Both the position numbers and the translations under genes were made by a program. DNA of 64,000 bases from Marinomonas hwangdonensis (lineage in GTDB: Bacteria > Pseudomonadota > Gammaproteobacteria > Pseudomonadales > Marinomonadaceae): assembly GCF_003721245.1 (NCBI RefSeq), contig NZ_RIZG01000006.1, forward strand, positions 1 to 64,000, read 5' to 3'. The notes below the pieces were generated by a model. That model ran no database searches and was not told the DNA's origin. It saw only the letters and a program-made list of their open reading frames with translations. Positions within the stretch are counted from its first letter, which is position 1. Each line of letters opens with the position of its first letter. This document shows positions 9,430 to 19,642 of the stretch, in pieces.

Positions 9430-11673
9430 ATGCTCAGAAAAACCCTCGTCAGTATTGCTGTGTCAAGCGCACTTTTTGTGTCCAGCAGTTACGCATTGGA
9501 ACTGGGCGAATTGACCTCACAATCAAATATGGGCGAGCCTTACCGTGGTCAAATTGAGCTTAGCGATGTCAGCGGACTGACAGTTGACGATATATTGGTG
9601 CGGTTAGGGAGTGAAAGTGAGTTCCAACAAGCAGGTTTAGCGCCGACTCGGGTCCTATCGCGATTAAGATTTAATGTTGCAAGAGAAAACAACCGACTGG
9701 TTGTTAATGTCTCATCAGAAAGACCGTTGGACGTGGACGAACTGCGTTTTGTTTTAGCGGCTCGGTGGCCAAGTGGTCAAATAGTTAGGGAGTATCAAGC
9801 CCCCCTGAATCAGCCTGTTTTAATTGAGAAGTCACAGGAAGAGGTGGTCCAATCCAGTTCTTTAGAGACTCCCGCGGCTTCGCAAAACTCTGTGTTTCGT
9901 CAGGCAACCATAGCGGCGGAGAGGATGCCTAGTAAGGGGCAATTAAATGTCAACCAAGGCAATACGTTGTGGTCTATTGCGGATCAAAATAAAGCATCCA
10001 ATCAGTTAACCATTTATCAGACGATGATGGCTATTCAGGCGCTTAACAAAGACGCCTTTTATTCAGATAACATCAATTTGCTAAAAGAAGGCGCCGTATT
10101 GCGTCTGCCCACCCAAGAACAAATTGCACTGTTTAATCAATCTATATCGAAAAGCGAGTTCCAGCGTCAACATGATGCATGGATGGCTTTAAGAAATATT
10201 AATCGCGAAAACACCATCGAGCAAGCTCAGCTAAACACCCAAGCACAGGCAAAACAAGCGGCTCAGGCACCAACCAGTGATGATGATAAGCTTACATTGG
10301 CTTCTGGTCAGAGTGCATTACCTGAAAATGCTGCGAGCTCTAATGCTGGAGAAAATCAAAGCGCGGCTATGAATGTTTTGCAAGAGGAGTTAATCGCTTC
10401 TCAAGAGATGCTCGATAAGGAAAAGCGCGAAAAAGACGAATTATCGGGTCAATTGAATGACCTCAATACACAGTTGGAAACACTGCAGCAGCTTATCAGT
10501 CTCAAGGATAAGCAAATGGCTGAACTCCAGCAGTTATTTGCCAGTGCTCAGCAATCCTTGCAAGAGCAGAAAAACACCGTTGACCAGCTCTTAGAAGCTG
10601 ATCAGTTACGTAGAGAAAAAGAGCTAGCAGAAGCGAACTCGTTGACCAATAAAATCTTTGGTAATCCAATTGTCGTTTCCATCGGGGCGGTTGTTCTAAT
10701 ACTCTTAGGTTTCCTTATTGGTCTCGTTATGCGTCGTGCAGGAAAAAAGAAAGAAAAGGAAGCTTCAGCGGATAAGGATGAATTTGATTTGTCCAGTGCG
10801 GCGGTTGCACCAGTCGCGGCGGCCGTTGCTGCTGCCCCTGTGGTTGCCAGTAGTTTTGCCGAAGAGCCTGTAAAAGAAACGGTTGAAGAAAAAGAGCTCC
10901 CTGAAGAAGATCCTTTTGCATTTGATTTTGACAGTCCTGAAGAAGATGACGAGCTAGATAGATTTGGGGCTTTTGATGACGAATTAGAAAGTACCGATTT
11001 TGCTGATTTAACAGACCCTGAAGAGCAAGAGGATTTAGTAAAAGAGTTTGACAGTTCATTAGAAGACGATAAAGACAGTGTTGAAGATCTATTTGACTCT
11101 TTTGATGAGCTTGATGATCTATCAGACGATACGACATTAAAGTCAAATGATGGCGACGAGAAAGATGACTTTGCTGATTTAGATGTTGAGGATGAAGAGG
11201 ATATTCCAACGATGCAGCCTGAGTCTTCACTAGAGGAAGCTCTGTCTGAAGAGAAAAATAACGAGGCTCAATCAGAAGAAGAGTCCTTTGTTTCTAGTTT
11301 GTTGGATGACACGGATCAAGAAGATACTGATGAATCGGCAATCTTTGATGAGTCACCAAATGAGACGTTAGCCAATTCTATTGAAGAAACACTTGCTGAG
11401 GCACAAAGTGCGGAAGACGATTTCGAGATGCCTGAGTTTGGAGAAGCAGAAGCCGCTGAAGATGAAGAAGGCAGTGATGAAGAAGAAGAGTTTGATTTCT
11501 TTGATGCCAGTGGCGATGAAGTTGCAACCAAGTTGGATTTAGCAAGAGCGTATATGGACATGGGTGACGAAGAGGGGGCAAAAGTGATTCTTGATGATGT
11601 CATAGAGTCTGGTAACGAAAAACAAATCAGCGAAGCACAAAATATGATGGAGCGCATGTTCCCAAGTGATTAA
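9430..11673 (+). CDS. fimV: FimV-type polar/peptidoglycan-binding membrane protein
   Basis: A 747-aa FimV protein. Order of parts: signal peptide (about 1-22, ending SSSYA), conserved N-terminal region (LGELTSQSNMGEPYRGQIEL), LysM-like peptidoglycan-binding domain (about 173-225, NQGNTLWSIADQN), Gln-rich coiled coil (about 310-395), one membrane span (about 413-435), a very acidic low-complexity cytoplasmic stretch (about 440-700) and the C-terminal FimV/TPR motif (KLDLARAYMDMGDEEGAK). FimV homologues organise the cell pole, type IV pili and c-di-GMP/cAMP output. ATG 9430 is used, since the signal peptide begins there; an upstream TTG at 9388 would extend it. It overlaps truA by 8 bp. Confidence 0.93.
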   Translation: MLRKTLVSIAVSSALFVSSSYALELGELTSQSNMGEPYRGQIELSDVSGLTVDDILVRLGSESEFQQAGLAPTRVLSRLRFNVARENNRLVVNVSSERPLDVDELRFVLAARWPSGQIVREYQAPLNQPVLIEKSQEEVVQSSSLETPAASQNSVFRQATIAAERMPSKGQLNVNQGNTLWSIADQNKASNQLTIYQTMMAIQALNKDAFYSDNINLLKEGAVLRLPTQEQIALFNQSISKSEFQRQHDAWMALRNINRENTIEQAQLNTQAQAKQAAQAPTSDDDKLTLASGQSALPENAASSNAGENQSAAMNVLQEELIASQEMLDKEKREKDELSGQLNDLNTQLETLQQLISLKDKQMAELQQLFASAQQSLQEQKNTVDQLLEADQLRREKELAEANSLTNKIFGNPIVVSIGAVVLILLGFLIGLVMRRAGKKKEKEASADKDEFDLSSAAVAPVAAAVAAAPVVASSFAEEPVKETVEEKELPEEDPFAFDFDSPEEDDELDRFGAFDDELESTDFADLTDPEEQEDLVKEFDSSLEDDKDSVEDLFDSFDELDDLSDDTTLKSNDGDEKDDFADLDVEDEEDIPTMQPESSLEEALSEEKNNEAQSEEESFVSSLLDDTDQEDTDESAIFDESPNETLANSIEETLAEAQSAEDDFEMPEFGEAEAAEDEEGSDEEEEFDFFDASGDEVATKLDLARAYMDMGDEEGAKVILDDVIESGNEKQISEAQNMMERMFPSD

Positions 11674-12490
11674 AAAAGTAGTTCTGGTTATTGAATATGA
11701 TGGTTCTGAGTACAAGGGATGGCAATCACAGAAATTTGGTGTCCCAAGTGTCCAAGAAAATGTAGAAAAGGCTTTGTCTAAAATTGCTAATCATCCTGTG
11801 AAAGTTGTCTGTGCTGGCCGGACCGATTCGGGTGTGCATGCCAGTGCACAAGTTATCCATTTCGAAACGGACGTGCAACGTAATGAACGATCGTGGACAG
11901 TGGGTGTGAATACTTATTTGCCTGCCTCTATTTCTGTCGTTGCCGCTCGCTATGTGACTGATGACTTCCATGCTCGATTTAGTGCATTAACCCGCCGCTA
12001 TCGTTATGTTATTTATTCTGCGCCTTTTTGCCCAGCAATCTTGTCTAATGGTGTCACTTGGACTTATAAAGCGCTTAATGTTGAACGTATGAGTCAGGCT
12101 GCCAGCTTTTTTGTTGGTACTCACGATTTTTCTTCCTTTAGAGCAGTGGGCTGCCAAGCCAACACGCCAATACGTACTGTGCTAAATTTTCAGGTGCGGC
12201 AATTGGGTCAATATATTGTCCTCGATGTAAGGGCAAACGCGTTTTTACACCACATGATTAGGAACTTTGCAGGTGTTTTGATGACCGTAGGCGCAAACGA
12301 AAAGCCTGTCTCATGGGCCAAAGAAGTGCTTGATGCCAAGGACAGGACGAAAGGTGGGATTACCGCGCCACCGACAGGGTTATACTTTGTTGATGCTCAG
12401 TACCCTGAGCATTTTAACGTACCTACACGCCCACTAGGGCCACACTTTCTTCCCCACGTGAATGAGCCTGCTTATGAGCTGTCGAGTTAA
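11666..12490 (+). CDS. truA: tRNA pseudouridine(38-40) synthase
   Basis: Isomerises uridines 38-40 in the tRNA anticodon arm. The catalytic Asp is in GRTDSGVHA, and the family blocks EYDGSEYKGWQ, ARYVTDDFHARFSALTRRYRY and FLHHMIRNFAG are present. Length 274 aa is normal. It begins with GTG inside the last codons of fimV (8-bp overlap) and overlaps trpF, so the genes are translationally coupled. The gene order fimV-truA-trpF is conserved in pseudomonads and relatives. Confidence 0.97.
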   Translation: MIKKVVLVIEYDGSEYKGWQSQKFGVPSVQENVEKALSKIANHPVKVVCAGRTDSGVHASAQVIHFETDVQRNERSWTVGVNTYLPASISVVAARYVTDDFHARFSALTRRYRYVIYSAPFCPAILSNGVTWTYKALNVERMSQAASFFVGTHDFSSFRAVGCQANTPIRTVLNFQVRQLGQYIVLDVRANAFLHHMIRNFAGVLMTVGANEKPVSWAKEVLDAKDRTKGGITAPPTGLYFVDAQYPEHFNVPTRPLGPHFLPHVNEPAYELSS

Positions 12491-13091
12491 AATTTGCGGA
12501 ATTACCAATCTTGAAGACGCTCTAATCGCCTGCCATCACGGTGCTGATGCTCTTGGTTTTGTGTTTTACAGCAAGAGTCCACGCTATATTTCGCCTGAAG
12601 CAGCGAATGCTATTCTTGATCAATTGCCACCTTTTATTGTTCCTGTTGCCTTATTTGTCGATGCCCAGAGAGATTTTATCGATAGTGTGTTAGTGGGCAG
12701 TAGTAGGTGGATCATTCAGTTTCATGGTAACGAATCGGACGCCGAGTGTGCTTCTTACAAGCGCTGCTTTTACAAGGCGCTTCGTGTTAAAGCAGGTGAT
12801 GATATTTCATCGCTGGTTGATGATTATCCCAATGCCGCTGCTATTTTATTGGATGCTTATAAAGAGGGGGTTCCGGGCGGAACCGGTGATGTGTTTGATT
12901 GGTCATTAATTCCGTCAGAGCTTTCTAAACCCCTTGTGCTCGCAGGAGGCTTATCCCCTGAGAATGTACAAGCCGCGATAGAGCGGGTATCGCCTTATGC
13001 CGTTGATGTTAGTGGTGGTGTTGAGCAGTCCAAGGGGATTAAAAGCAAAAAGAAAGTACAACGCTTCATTGAGTTAGTGAAAACGGCCTAG
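12474..13091 (+). CDS. trpF: Phosphoribosylanthranilate isomerase
   Basis: Third step of tryptophan synthesis: Amadori rearrangement of phosphoribosylanthranilate. The TIM-barrel motifs VKICGIT (catalytic Cys), IQFHGNE, ILLDAYKEG (catalytic Asp), LAGGLSPENV and VDVSGGVE are all present. About 205 aa. Starts at 12462 and 12474 are both possible; 12474 is preferred because homologues begin close to the KICGIT motif and a GAG lies at a suitable distance. It overlaps the end of truA by 17 bp. No trpB or trpA follows, as in some other gamma-proteobacteria where they are elsewhere. Confidence 0.95.
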   Translation: MSCRVKICGITNLEDALIACHHGADALGFVFYSKSPRYISPEAANAILDQLPPFIVPVALFVDAQRDFIDSVLVGSSRWIIQFHGNESDAECASYKRCFYKALRVKAGDDISSLVDDYPNAAAILLDAYKEGVPGGTGDVFDWSLIPSELSKPLVLAGGLSPENVQAAIERVSPYAVDVSGGVEQSKGIKSKKKVQRFIELVKTA

Positions 13092-13464
13092 TCTCTATAA
13101 TCTGTGGTGCTATTTCATTGTTGTATTTGTCACTTTGATCTTGAGAGTGAGCTGCCCTTTGTTAAAAATGTAAAATCTTTTGAAAAGATGCTCATTTAGA
13201 TGACATTTTAATGGCGGATCTTACTCCTGAATGAGTCTTAGATAGTGTAGAATAGCACCGAAATAGTGAGCTTAAGTCTCTCATGAGTAGATGGGATGTT
13301 GGTCGTCTCTGAGTGAGCTGTAAAACTAAGTTAATGTATTACTGATTGATTTTAAATCAGGTTATTTAAAAGAATTGTTAGCAGTCGATTCCGTTTTGCC
13401 TTCTTGTTGCGCCTTGCAAAATGTAAGACATGGTCGGTTGTCATTAAGATATATGGAGAATTAA
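13092..13464 (+). other. Intergenic region and accD leader
   Basis: 373 bases without a gene. It is AT-rich. TAGAAT at 13248-13253 is a possible -10 element but no good -35 is placed upstream. An 8-bp AT stem (TTTTAAAT/ATTTAAAA, 13350-13371) and an overlapping alternative (CTGATT/AATCAG, 13342-13360) lie about 100 bases before accD. A long leader is plausible, since AccD is known to bind its own mRNA in E. coli, but nothing decisive is visible here. Confidence 0.4.
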
Positions 13465-14334
13465 ATGAGTAGCTGGTTAGATAAATTTGTCCCTTCCCTT
13501 GTTCGCAGCGAGTCCAAGCGTAGTACGTCGGGCTCAGTACCCGAAGGACTTTGGAAGAAGTGCCCTAAGTGCGAAAATGTTTTATACCGACCTGAACTCG
13601 AAAAGCATTTAGATGTATGTCCTAAGTGCACACACCATCTTCGCATTGGCGCACGCCGTCGTCTCGATATTTTTCTTGATAAGGAAGGTCGCCAAGAAAT
13701 TGGTGCGCATTTGGAACCAGAAGATAAACTCAAATTTAAAGATTCTAAGCGTTATAAAGACAGATTGGCCGATGCTCAAAAAGCCACTGGCGAAAAGGAT
13801 GCCCTTGTGGCAATGGAAGGATCGCTGGATGGCATGCCTCTAGTTGCGGTAGCGTTCGAGTTTAGTTTCTTGGGTGGTTCAATGGGTGCCATTGTTGGTG
13901 AACGCTTTATTCAAGCGGTCAACGTTTGTTTAGAAAAACGCATTCCACTGGTGTGTTTTTCTGCAAGTGGTGGTGCGCGTATGCAAGAAGCTCTTATTTC
14001 ATTGATGCAGATGGCCAAAACCAGTGCGGGCTTAGAGCGCATGAAGCAAGAGGGCATTCCTTACATTTCCGTAATGACGGATCCAGTCTTTGGTGGCGTA
14101 TCTGCCTCCCTCGCTATGCTTGGCGATCTGAATGTCGCTGAACCAAATGCGTTGATAGGATTTGCTGGTCCTCGAGTTATAGAACAAACGGTACGTGAGA
14201 AATTACCGGAAGGCTTTCAGCGTAGTGAGTTTTTGCTGAATAAGGGTGCATTGGATATGATCATCAAACGAGATGAAATTCGTCCGCGTTTGTATAATAT
14301 TCTTTCATTGCTTACTGCTAACAAGGTTGCTTGA
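13465..14334 (+). CDS. accD: Acetyl-CoA carboxylase carboxyltransferase subunit beta
   Basis: Beta subunit of the carboxyltransferase that makes malonyl-CoA with AccA. The N-terminal four-Cys zinc ribbon is visible (CPKCENV... CPKC, about residues 30-55). The crotonase-fold core shows [39 protein letters not shown] and [12 protein letters not shown]. Length 289 aa is standard. A GGAG site precedes the ATG. folC follows after 4 bases. Confidence 0.97.
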   Translation: MSSWLDKFVPSLVRSESKRSTSGSVPEGLWKKCPKCENVLYRPELEKHLDVCPKCTHHLRIGARRRLDIFLDKEGRQEIGAHLEPEDKLKFKDSKRYKDRLADAQKATGEKDALVAMEGSLDGMPLVAVAFEFSFLGGSMGAIVGERFIQAVNVCLEKRIPLVCFSASGGARMQEALISLMQMAKTSAGLERMKQEGIPYISVMTDPVFGGVSASLAMLGDLNVAEPNALIGFAGPRVIEQTVREKLPEGFQRSEFLLNKGALDMIIKRDEIRPRLYNILSLLTANKVA

Positions 14335-14338
14335 TTCA

Positions 14339-15595
14339 ATGACGCCTACGTCATTAGATAGTTGGCTCTCCTACATTGAGAGCCAACATCCTGCTGAGAT
14401 TGAGCTTGGATTGGATAGGGGTAGTCAGGTTTTAGCCAGACTAAACCTATCGAGACCTAAGCATAAAATTATCACTGTTGCTGGTACCAACGGGAAAGGC
14501 TCAACGTGCGCCATGCTGACACAGTATTTGTGTAGCCAAGGTTATTCTGTGGGTACCTATACATCCCCTCATTTCATTAATTTTAATGAACGGATTGCAC
14601 TTAACAATGTGCCATGCGATGACGCGCTTTTATGTAAGGCATTTGATGTTATTGAGTCTGCTAGGGGAGACATTCCACTTACCTACTTTGAATTCAGTAC
14701 CTTAGCCAGTTTTTGGATTTTTGATCAATCTGATCTTGATTTCTGGGTGTTAGAGGTCGGTTTGGGTGGGCGATTAGATTCCGTTAACATGATTGATACT
14801 GACGTGGCGGTTATCACATCGATCGCGTTAGACCACACGGATTGGCTGGGTGATAACCTAGACATTATCGCACAAGAAAAAGCCGGTATTGCTCGCCCCG
14901 GTAAGCTTTTGGTGAGTGGCGTGGTGAATCCTCCCATCACTATTGCTAAAAAAGCCGCCGACGTTGGCGCGATTTTGCAGCAAAAAGGCGTCGACTATTC
15001 TTTCGAAGTCAGTGATAACCAGTGGAAATGGATTGGTAACGGTCTAGTATTTGATGGCTTGCCCATACCAACCTTACCATTACAGAATGCAGCGACTGTA
15101 TTGGCCGTGCTTGTAAACATGGGCTTCAACCCTTTGAAAGACGACCTTGTTGACTTGTTTCGGTCGGCAAAGTTGACCGGACGATTTCAAAAAATGTCGT
15201 CAGATCCAGATGTGTATATTGATGTTGCTCATAATCCGGAAGCGGCGGTTGAATTAGCCAGTCGAATTAAAGCATTTGCGCGTCAACCTATTGCGGTTTG
15301 TGGCATGTTAAAAGACAAAGACATTGCCAGTGTCGTTACTCATTTGTCCGAGAGTTTTTCTGCTTGGTTTTGCTGTGATTTGGATGGCCCGAGAGGGGCG
15401 CAAGGGGCTGATATAGAGCAGCATCTTGTTGCCAGTATTCCTACTGCTACTTCGATGACCAAACACTTCGCTTCTTTTGATACGGCTTTCGAAGCGGCCG
15501 CCCGTTTAGCGGTTGAACAGCAGCGCCCCATCGTGGTGTTTGGCTCTTTTGTGACGGTTTCTCACTACCTTAAGTTAGTTCAAAATCAAGAGTAA
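14339..15595 (+). CDS. folC: Dihydrofolate synthase / folylpolyglutamate synthase
   Basis: Adds glutamate to dihydropteroate and extends folate polyglutamate chains. The ATP-binding loop VAGTNGKGSTCAM, the TSPHFINFNERI block, the LEVGLGGRLDSVN motif and ALDHTDWLG are clear; the C-terminal domain has DVAHNPEA. With the ATG at 14339 the protein is 418 aa. The longer reading frame from 14273 runs inside accD and is not used. Coupled to accD (4 bp) and followed 4 bp later by the SPOR-domain gene. Confidence 0.96.
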   Translation: MTPTSLDSWLSYIESQHPAEIELGLDRGSQVLARLNLSRPKHKIITVAGTNGKGSTCAMLTQYLCSQGYSVGTYTSPHFINFNERIALNNVPCDDALLCKAFDVIESARGDIPLTYFEFSTLASFWIFDQSDLDFWVLEVGLGGRLDSVNMIDTDVAVITSIALDHTDWLGDNLDIIAQEKAGIARPGKLLVSGVVNPPITIAKKAADVGAILQQKGVDYSFEVSDNQWKWIGNGLVFDGLPIPTLPLQNAATVLAVLVNMGFNPLKDDLVDLFRSAKLTGRFQKMSSDPDVYIDVAHNPEAAVELASRIKAFARQPIAVCGMLKDKDIASVVTHLSESFSAWFCCDLDGPRGAQGADIEQHLVASIPTATSMTKHFASFDTAFEAAARLAVEQQRPIVVFGSFVTVSHYLKLVQNQE

Positions 15596-15599
15596 TATT

Positions 15600-16151
15600 A
15601 TGATAGATAGAACCATTACCTATAGGTTAATTGGCGCCGGCATCATGGTATTGTCGGCCGCCATTGTCTTACCTTTGATATTGGATGGTGAGCGTCCTGC
15701 TGAGCTAGATGTACAAGTACGTGTGACGCCAACACCGGATTTTGAGCCAATCAATATTGTACCTGCTCAGCCTATCGATCAATTCCATGAAACCGTTCAG
15801 CAAGAAGCACAGGCATCTACGGACGATATTCGTTTGATTTCTGTGCCAAAGCCGGCAGTAGATCGACCCCTGGTACAAAATGCAACGCCGCCCCAGTCCA
15901 CTGAGTCTAGTGCTCCTGCTGGTGAAAGGTGGACACTTCAAATTGCGACATTCAAAAGTCAGGACAACGCCATACGGCTTGTTGATAAGTTAAAAGAGGC
16001 CAATTACAGTGCCTACAGCATAACAACCAATTCTCTTTACAAAGTTTACGTTGGTCCCGAATTTAAGCGCGAAGTATCAAATAAAATGCGTGAGGAAATT
16101 AAAACCACCTTTAATCTGACAGGCATAGTGGTTAAATACTCAGTAAATTGA
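15600..16151 (+). CDS. dedD: SPOR-domain membrane protein (DedD-like)
   Basis: A 183-aa bitopic protein: short cytoplasmic N-terminus, one membrane span (about 10-28, IGAGIMVLSAAIVLPLIL), a Pro/Gln-rich periplasmic linker and a C-terminal SPOR domain (about 108-183, WTLQIATFKSQDNAIRLVDKL ... YKVYVGPE in outline). SPOR domains bind denuded glycan strands at the division site. Position between folC and cvpA is the DedD position in enterobacteria and pseudomonads. Confidence 0.9.
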   Translation: MIDRTITYRLIGAGIMVLSAAIVLPLILDGERPAELDVQVRVTPTPDFEPINIVPAQPIDQFHETVQQEAQASTDDIRLISVPKPAVDRPLVQNATPPQSTESSAPAGERWTLQIATFKSQDNAIRLVDKLKEANYSAYSITTNSLYKVYVGPEFKREVSNKMREEIKTTFNLTGIVVKYSVN

Positions 16152-16244
16152 TCAATGGCTGTGAACTTAAGTGGTTGGAAAAAGCCAGACATCTGCTAAA
16201 CTTCGCAGCGATTTTTTTAGGTATTAATGGAACAGGCTCACTTT

Positions 16245-16760
16245 ATGTCGACGATTGATTGGTTGATTATTGCCGTAGTTATTCTTTCGACTCTGCTGAG
16301 TTTAAAGAGGGGCTTTGTTAAAGAAGTGCTGTCTCTTCTTACCTGGGTGGTCGCCTTTGTTGTTTCTGTGAAATTTTCTGGTCAGATGCAAGGGTTACTG
16401 ATTGAGCAAGTTCAAAATGATCAAATTCGCTACATCGTCTCTTTCGTGTCTCTCTTTGTTGCTTCTTTGGTTGTTGGAGCATTAGTCAGCTATTTACTAG
16501 GCTCCCTAATACAAGTAACCGGGTTATCGAGTACCGATAGAGTATTAGGAATGTTATTTGGTTTTGCCAGAGGAAGCTTGATCGTTGTCGCTTTTGTGTC
16601 ACTTTTAAGCCTGAGTCCTGCGATTGAAGAAACCGCTTTCTGGAAAACATCTCAGCTAATTCCACAGTTAGGACAGTTGAATGACTGGACGCGTGACATG
16701 TTAGGCAAGAGTTCGGATTTGTTTGATTCGACTCTCATCGACCGCGTCCTTGGAAGTTAA
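16245..16760 (+). CDS. cvpA: CvpA family membrane protein
   Basis: A roughly 171-aa inner-membrane protein with four predicted membrane spans, homologous to CvpA (needed for colicin V export in E. coli; linked more recently to envelope stress and bile resistance). Typical blocks: TIDWLIIAVVILSTLLSLKR, GFVKEVLSLLTW, GLSSTDRVLGMLFGFARG. ATG 16245 aligns with the E. coli start; ATG 16227 is an alternative and both have an AGG upstream. It lies directly upstream of purF, the standard arrangement. Confidence 0.93.
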   Translation: MSTIDWLIIAVVILSTLLSLKRGFVKEVLSLLTWVVAFVVSVKFSGQMQGLLIEQVQNDQIRYIVSFVSLFVASLVVGALVSYLLGSLIQVTGLSSTDRVLGMLFGFARGSLIVVAFVSLLSLSPAIEETAFWKTSQLIPQLGQLNDWTRDMLGKSSDLFDSTLIDRVLGS

Positions 16761-16783
16761 TAATAGAATTAAATGAAGAACCT

Positions 16784-16801
16784 TTGCGGCAACTGCCGCA
16801 A
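16784..16801 (+). promoter_or_regulatory. Hairpin in the purF leader
   Basis: TTGCGGC, loop AACT, GCCGCAA, 24 bases upstream of the purF start and without a T run. It could modulate cvpA-purF read-through or mRNA stability. It does not match the PurR operator. Confidence 0.4.
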
Positions 16802-16825
16802 TTCCCCAACACGAGGATCTAGAAA

Positions 16826-18334
16826 ATGTGTGGTATCGTTGGTGTCGTTGGCACGTCAGTAGTTAACCAAGCGATTTTTGATGCGTTAACGCTTCTGCAG
16901 CATCGTGGGCAAGATGCGGCAGGTATGGTCACTAGCCATAATGGACGCTTGTGTTTACGGAAGGACAATGGACCGGTGAGTGAAGTATTTCGCACTCGTC
17001 ATATGAAAAAACTGCACGGTAATATCGGTATTGGGCACGTTCGTTACCCAACAGCAGGCACTTCTAGCTCGGCCGAAGCTCAACCCTTTTACGTCAATTC
17101 GCCTTATGGTATCTCATTGGCACACAACGGTAATCTCACCAATACCGACAAGTTGAAGCAAGAAGTATTTGAGTCCGATTTACGCCACATCAATACTACA
17201 TCTGATTCTGAAGTTCTCGTCAACGTTCTTGCTCATGAACTTCATGAGGAAGGTAAGCTGATTCCTACACCAGAAGATATATTCAATGCGCTTGAGCGTG
17301 TCTACAAGCGCATTGAGGGTGGATATGCGGTTGTTACTCTCATTACGGGTTATGGCATCTTGGCGTTTCGTGATCCTGACGGCATCCGTCCACTTATTTA
17401 TGGTTCGAGACACACCGAGAAGGGCGTGGAATATATGGTGGCTTCAGAGAGCGTTGCGCTTGATGCAGCGGGTTTCACGTTAGAGCGTGATATTCAACCT
17501 GGTGAAGCCATTTTCTTTGATCTTAATCATAATGTACATGTTCGTCAGTGCACGCCTAAAAAAGTGGCTCGTCCTTGTTTGTTTGAATATGTGTACTTCG
17601 CCCGACCTGATACCGTCATTGATAACATTTCTGTTTACAAGGCGCGTATCAATATGGGAGATAGGTTGGCAGCTAAAATCCAACGTGAGTGGCTGGATCA
17701 TGACATTGATGTGGTCATTCCTATTCCTGATACAAGCCGAACTGCAGCGCTTCAAATTGCCCAAGCGTTGAATATTCCGTTCCGTGAAGGATTAGTTAAA
17801 AACCGTTATATCGGTCGTACTTTTATCATGCCTGGTCAAGCTGTTCGTAAAAAGTCAGTGCGTCAGAAATTGAACCCAGTACCTTTTGAGTTTAAAGACA
17901 AAACAGTATTGTTGGTTGATGACTCCATCGTTCGCGGTACAACCAGTAAAGAAATCATTGAGATGGCAAGGGAAGCAGGTGCGAAGAAGGTATATATCGC
18001 GTCCGCCGCTCCGGAAGTCCGTTATCCGAATGTGTACGGTATTGATATGCCCGCTGCGAAAGAACTGATTGCGCACAATCGTAACGTGGATGAAATTTGT
18101 TCTTTAATTGGTGCCGATAAGCTGATTTTCCAAGATCTTCAAGATTTGATTGATGCGTGTATTGATGAAAAACACTCAGATGTTAGAGAGTTTGATACAT
18201 CGGTTTTTGACGCAAAATACATTACAGGTAATATTGATGCGGCCTATTTGGCCAGTCTCGAAGGCGCCCGAAATGATTTAAACAAAGCGTCTGTTGAAGA
18301 CCAAGAAGCGAGTGATATGATGCACCCTATGTAA
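16826..18334 (+). CDS. purF: Amidophosphoribosyltransferase
   Basis: First step of purine synthesis: PRPP plus glutamine give phosphoribosylamine. The N-terminal nucleophile is Cys2 (MCGIVGVVG), followed by the glutaminase motifs [22 protein letters not shown] and LAHNGNLTN. The PRPP-binding loop [14 protein letters not shown] lies near residue 360. Length 502 aa is normal. A strong terminator follows, so the accD to purF block ends here. Confidence 0.98.
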   Translation: MCGIVGVVGTSVVNQAIFDALTLLQHRGQDAAGMVTSHNGRLCLRKDNGPVSEVFRTRHMKKLHGNIGIGHVRYPTAGTSSSAEAQPFYVNSPYGISLAHNGNLTNTDKLKQEVFESDLRHINTTSDSEVLVNVLAHELHEEGKLIPTPEDIFNALERVYKRIEGGYAVVTLITGYGILAFRDPDGIRPLIYGSRHTEKGVEYMVASESVALDAAGFTLERDIQPGEAIFFDLNHNVHVRQCTPKKVARPCLFEYVYFARPDTVIDNISVYKARINMGDRLAAKIQREWLDHDIDVVIPIPDTSRTAALQIAQALNIPFREGLVKNRYIGRTFIMPGQAVRKKSVRQKLNPVPFEFKDKTVLLVDDSIVRGTTSKEIIEMAREAGAKKVYIASAAPEVRYPNVYGIDMPAAKELIAHNRNVDEICSLIGADKLIFQDLQDLIDACIDEKHSDVREFDTSVFDAKYITGNIDAAYLASLEGARNDLNKASVEDQEASDMMHPM

Positions 18335-18360
18335 TTGGGGCAGTATCTTGTGACAGATAG

Positions 18361-18395
18361 AACTAAGCCAGGTCACGCCTGGCTTAGTTGTTTTT
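18361..18395 (+). terminator. Rho-independent terminator of purF
   Basis: A 12-bp perfect stem (AACTAAGCCAGG, loop TCACG) followed by GTTTTT. Confidence 0.9.
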
Positions 18396-18434
18396 GGATT
18401 TGATTTTTTTGGAAGAATGGCTTGGAGTGAAGTA

Positions 18435-19610
18435 ATGGCTGATTATAAAGATGCAACGAATGCGATTCGCGCTGGTATTCGTCAAACACAAGAACAGGAA
18501 AACAGCGAAGCCATTTTTATGACCTCAAGCTTTGCTTATGGCTCAGCGGAAGAGGCCGCCGGTAAATTTTCGGGCGATGAAGACGGTAATGTGTATTCAC
18601 GGTTCACTAACCCTACCGTCGCCTTGTTTGAAAAGCGTCTCGCGACACTTGAGAAAGGCGAGGCCGCGATTGCAACCAGTTCAGGCATGGCTGCATTGAT
18701 GACACTGGCTTACAGCTTATTAAGTGCTGGTGATCGCATTGTGTGCTCACGTAATATTTTTGGTTCAACTGTGAAGTTCTTCAATGCTTATACTGTTAAG
18801 TTTGGTGTCGAAGTGGTTTATGTTGATGCGACTGATTATGCTGCCTGGGAGGAAGCGATCAATGACAAAACGCGTTTTTGTTATTTCGAGACGCCATCCA
18901 ATCCACTGTATGAAGTGGTGGATGTCGCACGTGTAGCTGAGTTAGCTCACGCCAAAGGTGCGTTACTTTGTGTGGATACGGTTTTAGCGACACCTGCGTT
19001 GCAGAATCCGTTAACTCAAGGAGCAGATATTGTCATGCAGTCTGCGACTAAGTTTATTGATGGGCAAGGCCGTTGTTTGGGTGGGGCTTTAATAGCCAGC
19101 CAAGAGATAGTGGATGTCTTCACAGCCTTTATGCGCAGTGCGGGTCCGTGCATGAGTCCATTTAATGCTTGGGTCTTGCTGAATGGATTGGAAACCTTAT
19201 CACTTCGTATGACAGCGCATTCAGCTAACGCGATGAAATTAGCTGAGTTTTTAGAGGCACATCCTAAGGTGCTTAAGGTAAATTACGGTGGTTTGCCCAG
19301 TCATAAGTATCATGAGCTAGCAAAACAGCAGCAAAAAGACTTTGGCGGATTGCTGTCTTTTGAAGTGGAAGGTGGGCGAAATGCAGCTTGGTCAGTGATT
19401 AACGCCACTAAATTGTTATCTATCACTGGTAACTTAGGTGACACCAAGAGTTTAGTGACTCACCCAGCGACTACTACGCACGGTCGATTAACCGATGATG
19501 AAAAAGCCAAGGCTGGTATTACAGAAGGCCTTATCCGTATTTCTGTAGGATTAGAGGACATAGAAGACATTATCGCTGATATTGATAGGGCGTTAGCGCA
19601 GCTGAATTAA
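18435..19610 (+). CDS. metZ: O-succinylhomoserine sulfhydrylase
   Basis: PLP enzyme of the Cys/Met metabolism family that makes homocysteine from O-succinylhomoserine and sulfide. Visible: SRFTNPTVALFE, ATSSGMAALM, ETPSNPLYEVVD, the PLP lysine in QSATKFIDG and the C-terminal LVTHPATTTHGRLT and IRISVGLEDIEDI. ATG 18435 has a GGAG 7 bases upstream and is preferred over 18417; this gives 391 aa. The position downstream of purF is the MetZ position in Pseudomonas, which supports this over MetB or MetY. Confidence 0.92.
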   Translation: MADYKDATNAIRAGIRQTQEQENSEAIFMTSSFAYGSAEEAAGKFSGDEDGNVYSRFTNPTVALFEKRLATLEKGEAAIATSSGMAALMTLAYSLLSAGDRIVCSRNIFGSTVKFFNAYTVKFGVEVVYVDATDYAAWEEAINDKTRFCYFETPSNPLYEVVDVARVAELAHAKGALLCVDTVLATPALQNPLTQGADIVMQSATKFIDGQGRCLGGALIASQEIVDVFTAFMRSAGPCMSPFNAWVLLNGLETLSLRMTAHSANAMKLAEFLEAHPKVLKVNYGGLPSHKYHELAKQQQKDFGGLLSFEVEGGRNAAWSVINATKLLSITGNLGDTKSLVTHPATTTHGRLTDDEKAKAGITEGLIRISVGLEDIEDIIADIDRALAQLN

Positions 19611-19642
19611 GCAAGTCGTTTTAACAAATAAATAGGCTATCA

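Noticed and set aside
10727-11657. Long minus-strand ORFs inside fimV
   Set aside because: Their His/Gln/Leu- or Ser-rich translations are shadows of the acidic low-complexity FimV region. They have no ribosome sites and no family features.
16784-16801. PurR operator before purF
   Set aside because: The hairpin does not match ACGCAAACGTTTNCNT. It is kept only as an unexplained hairpin.
18396-18434. SAM riboswitch or MetJ box before metZ
   Set aside because: Only about 40 bases separate the purF terminator from the start. No MET-box repeat or aptamer can fit.
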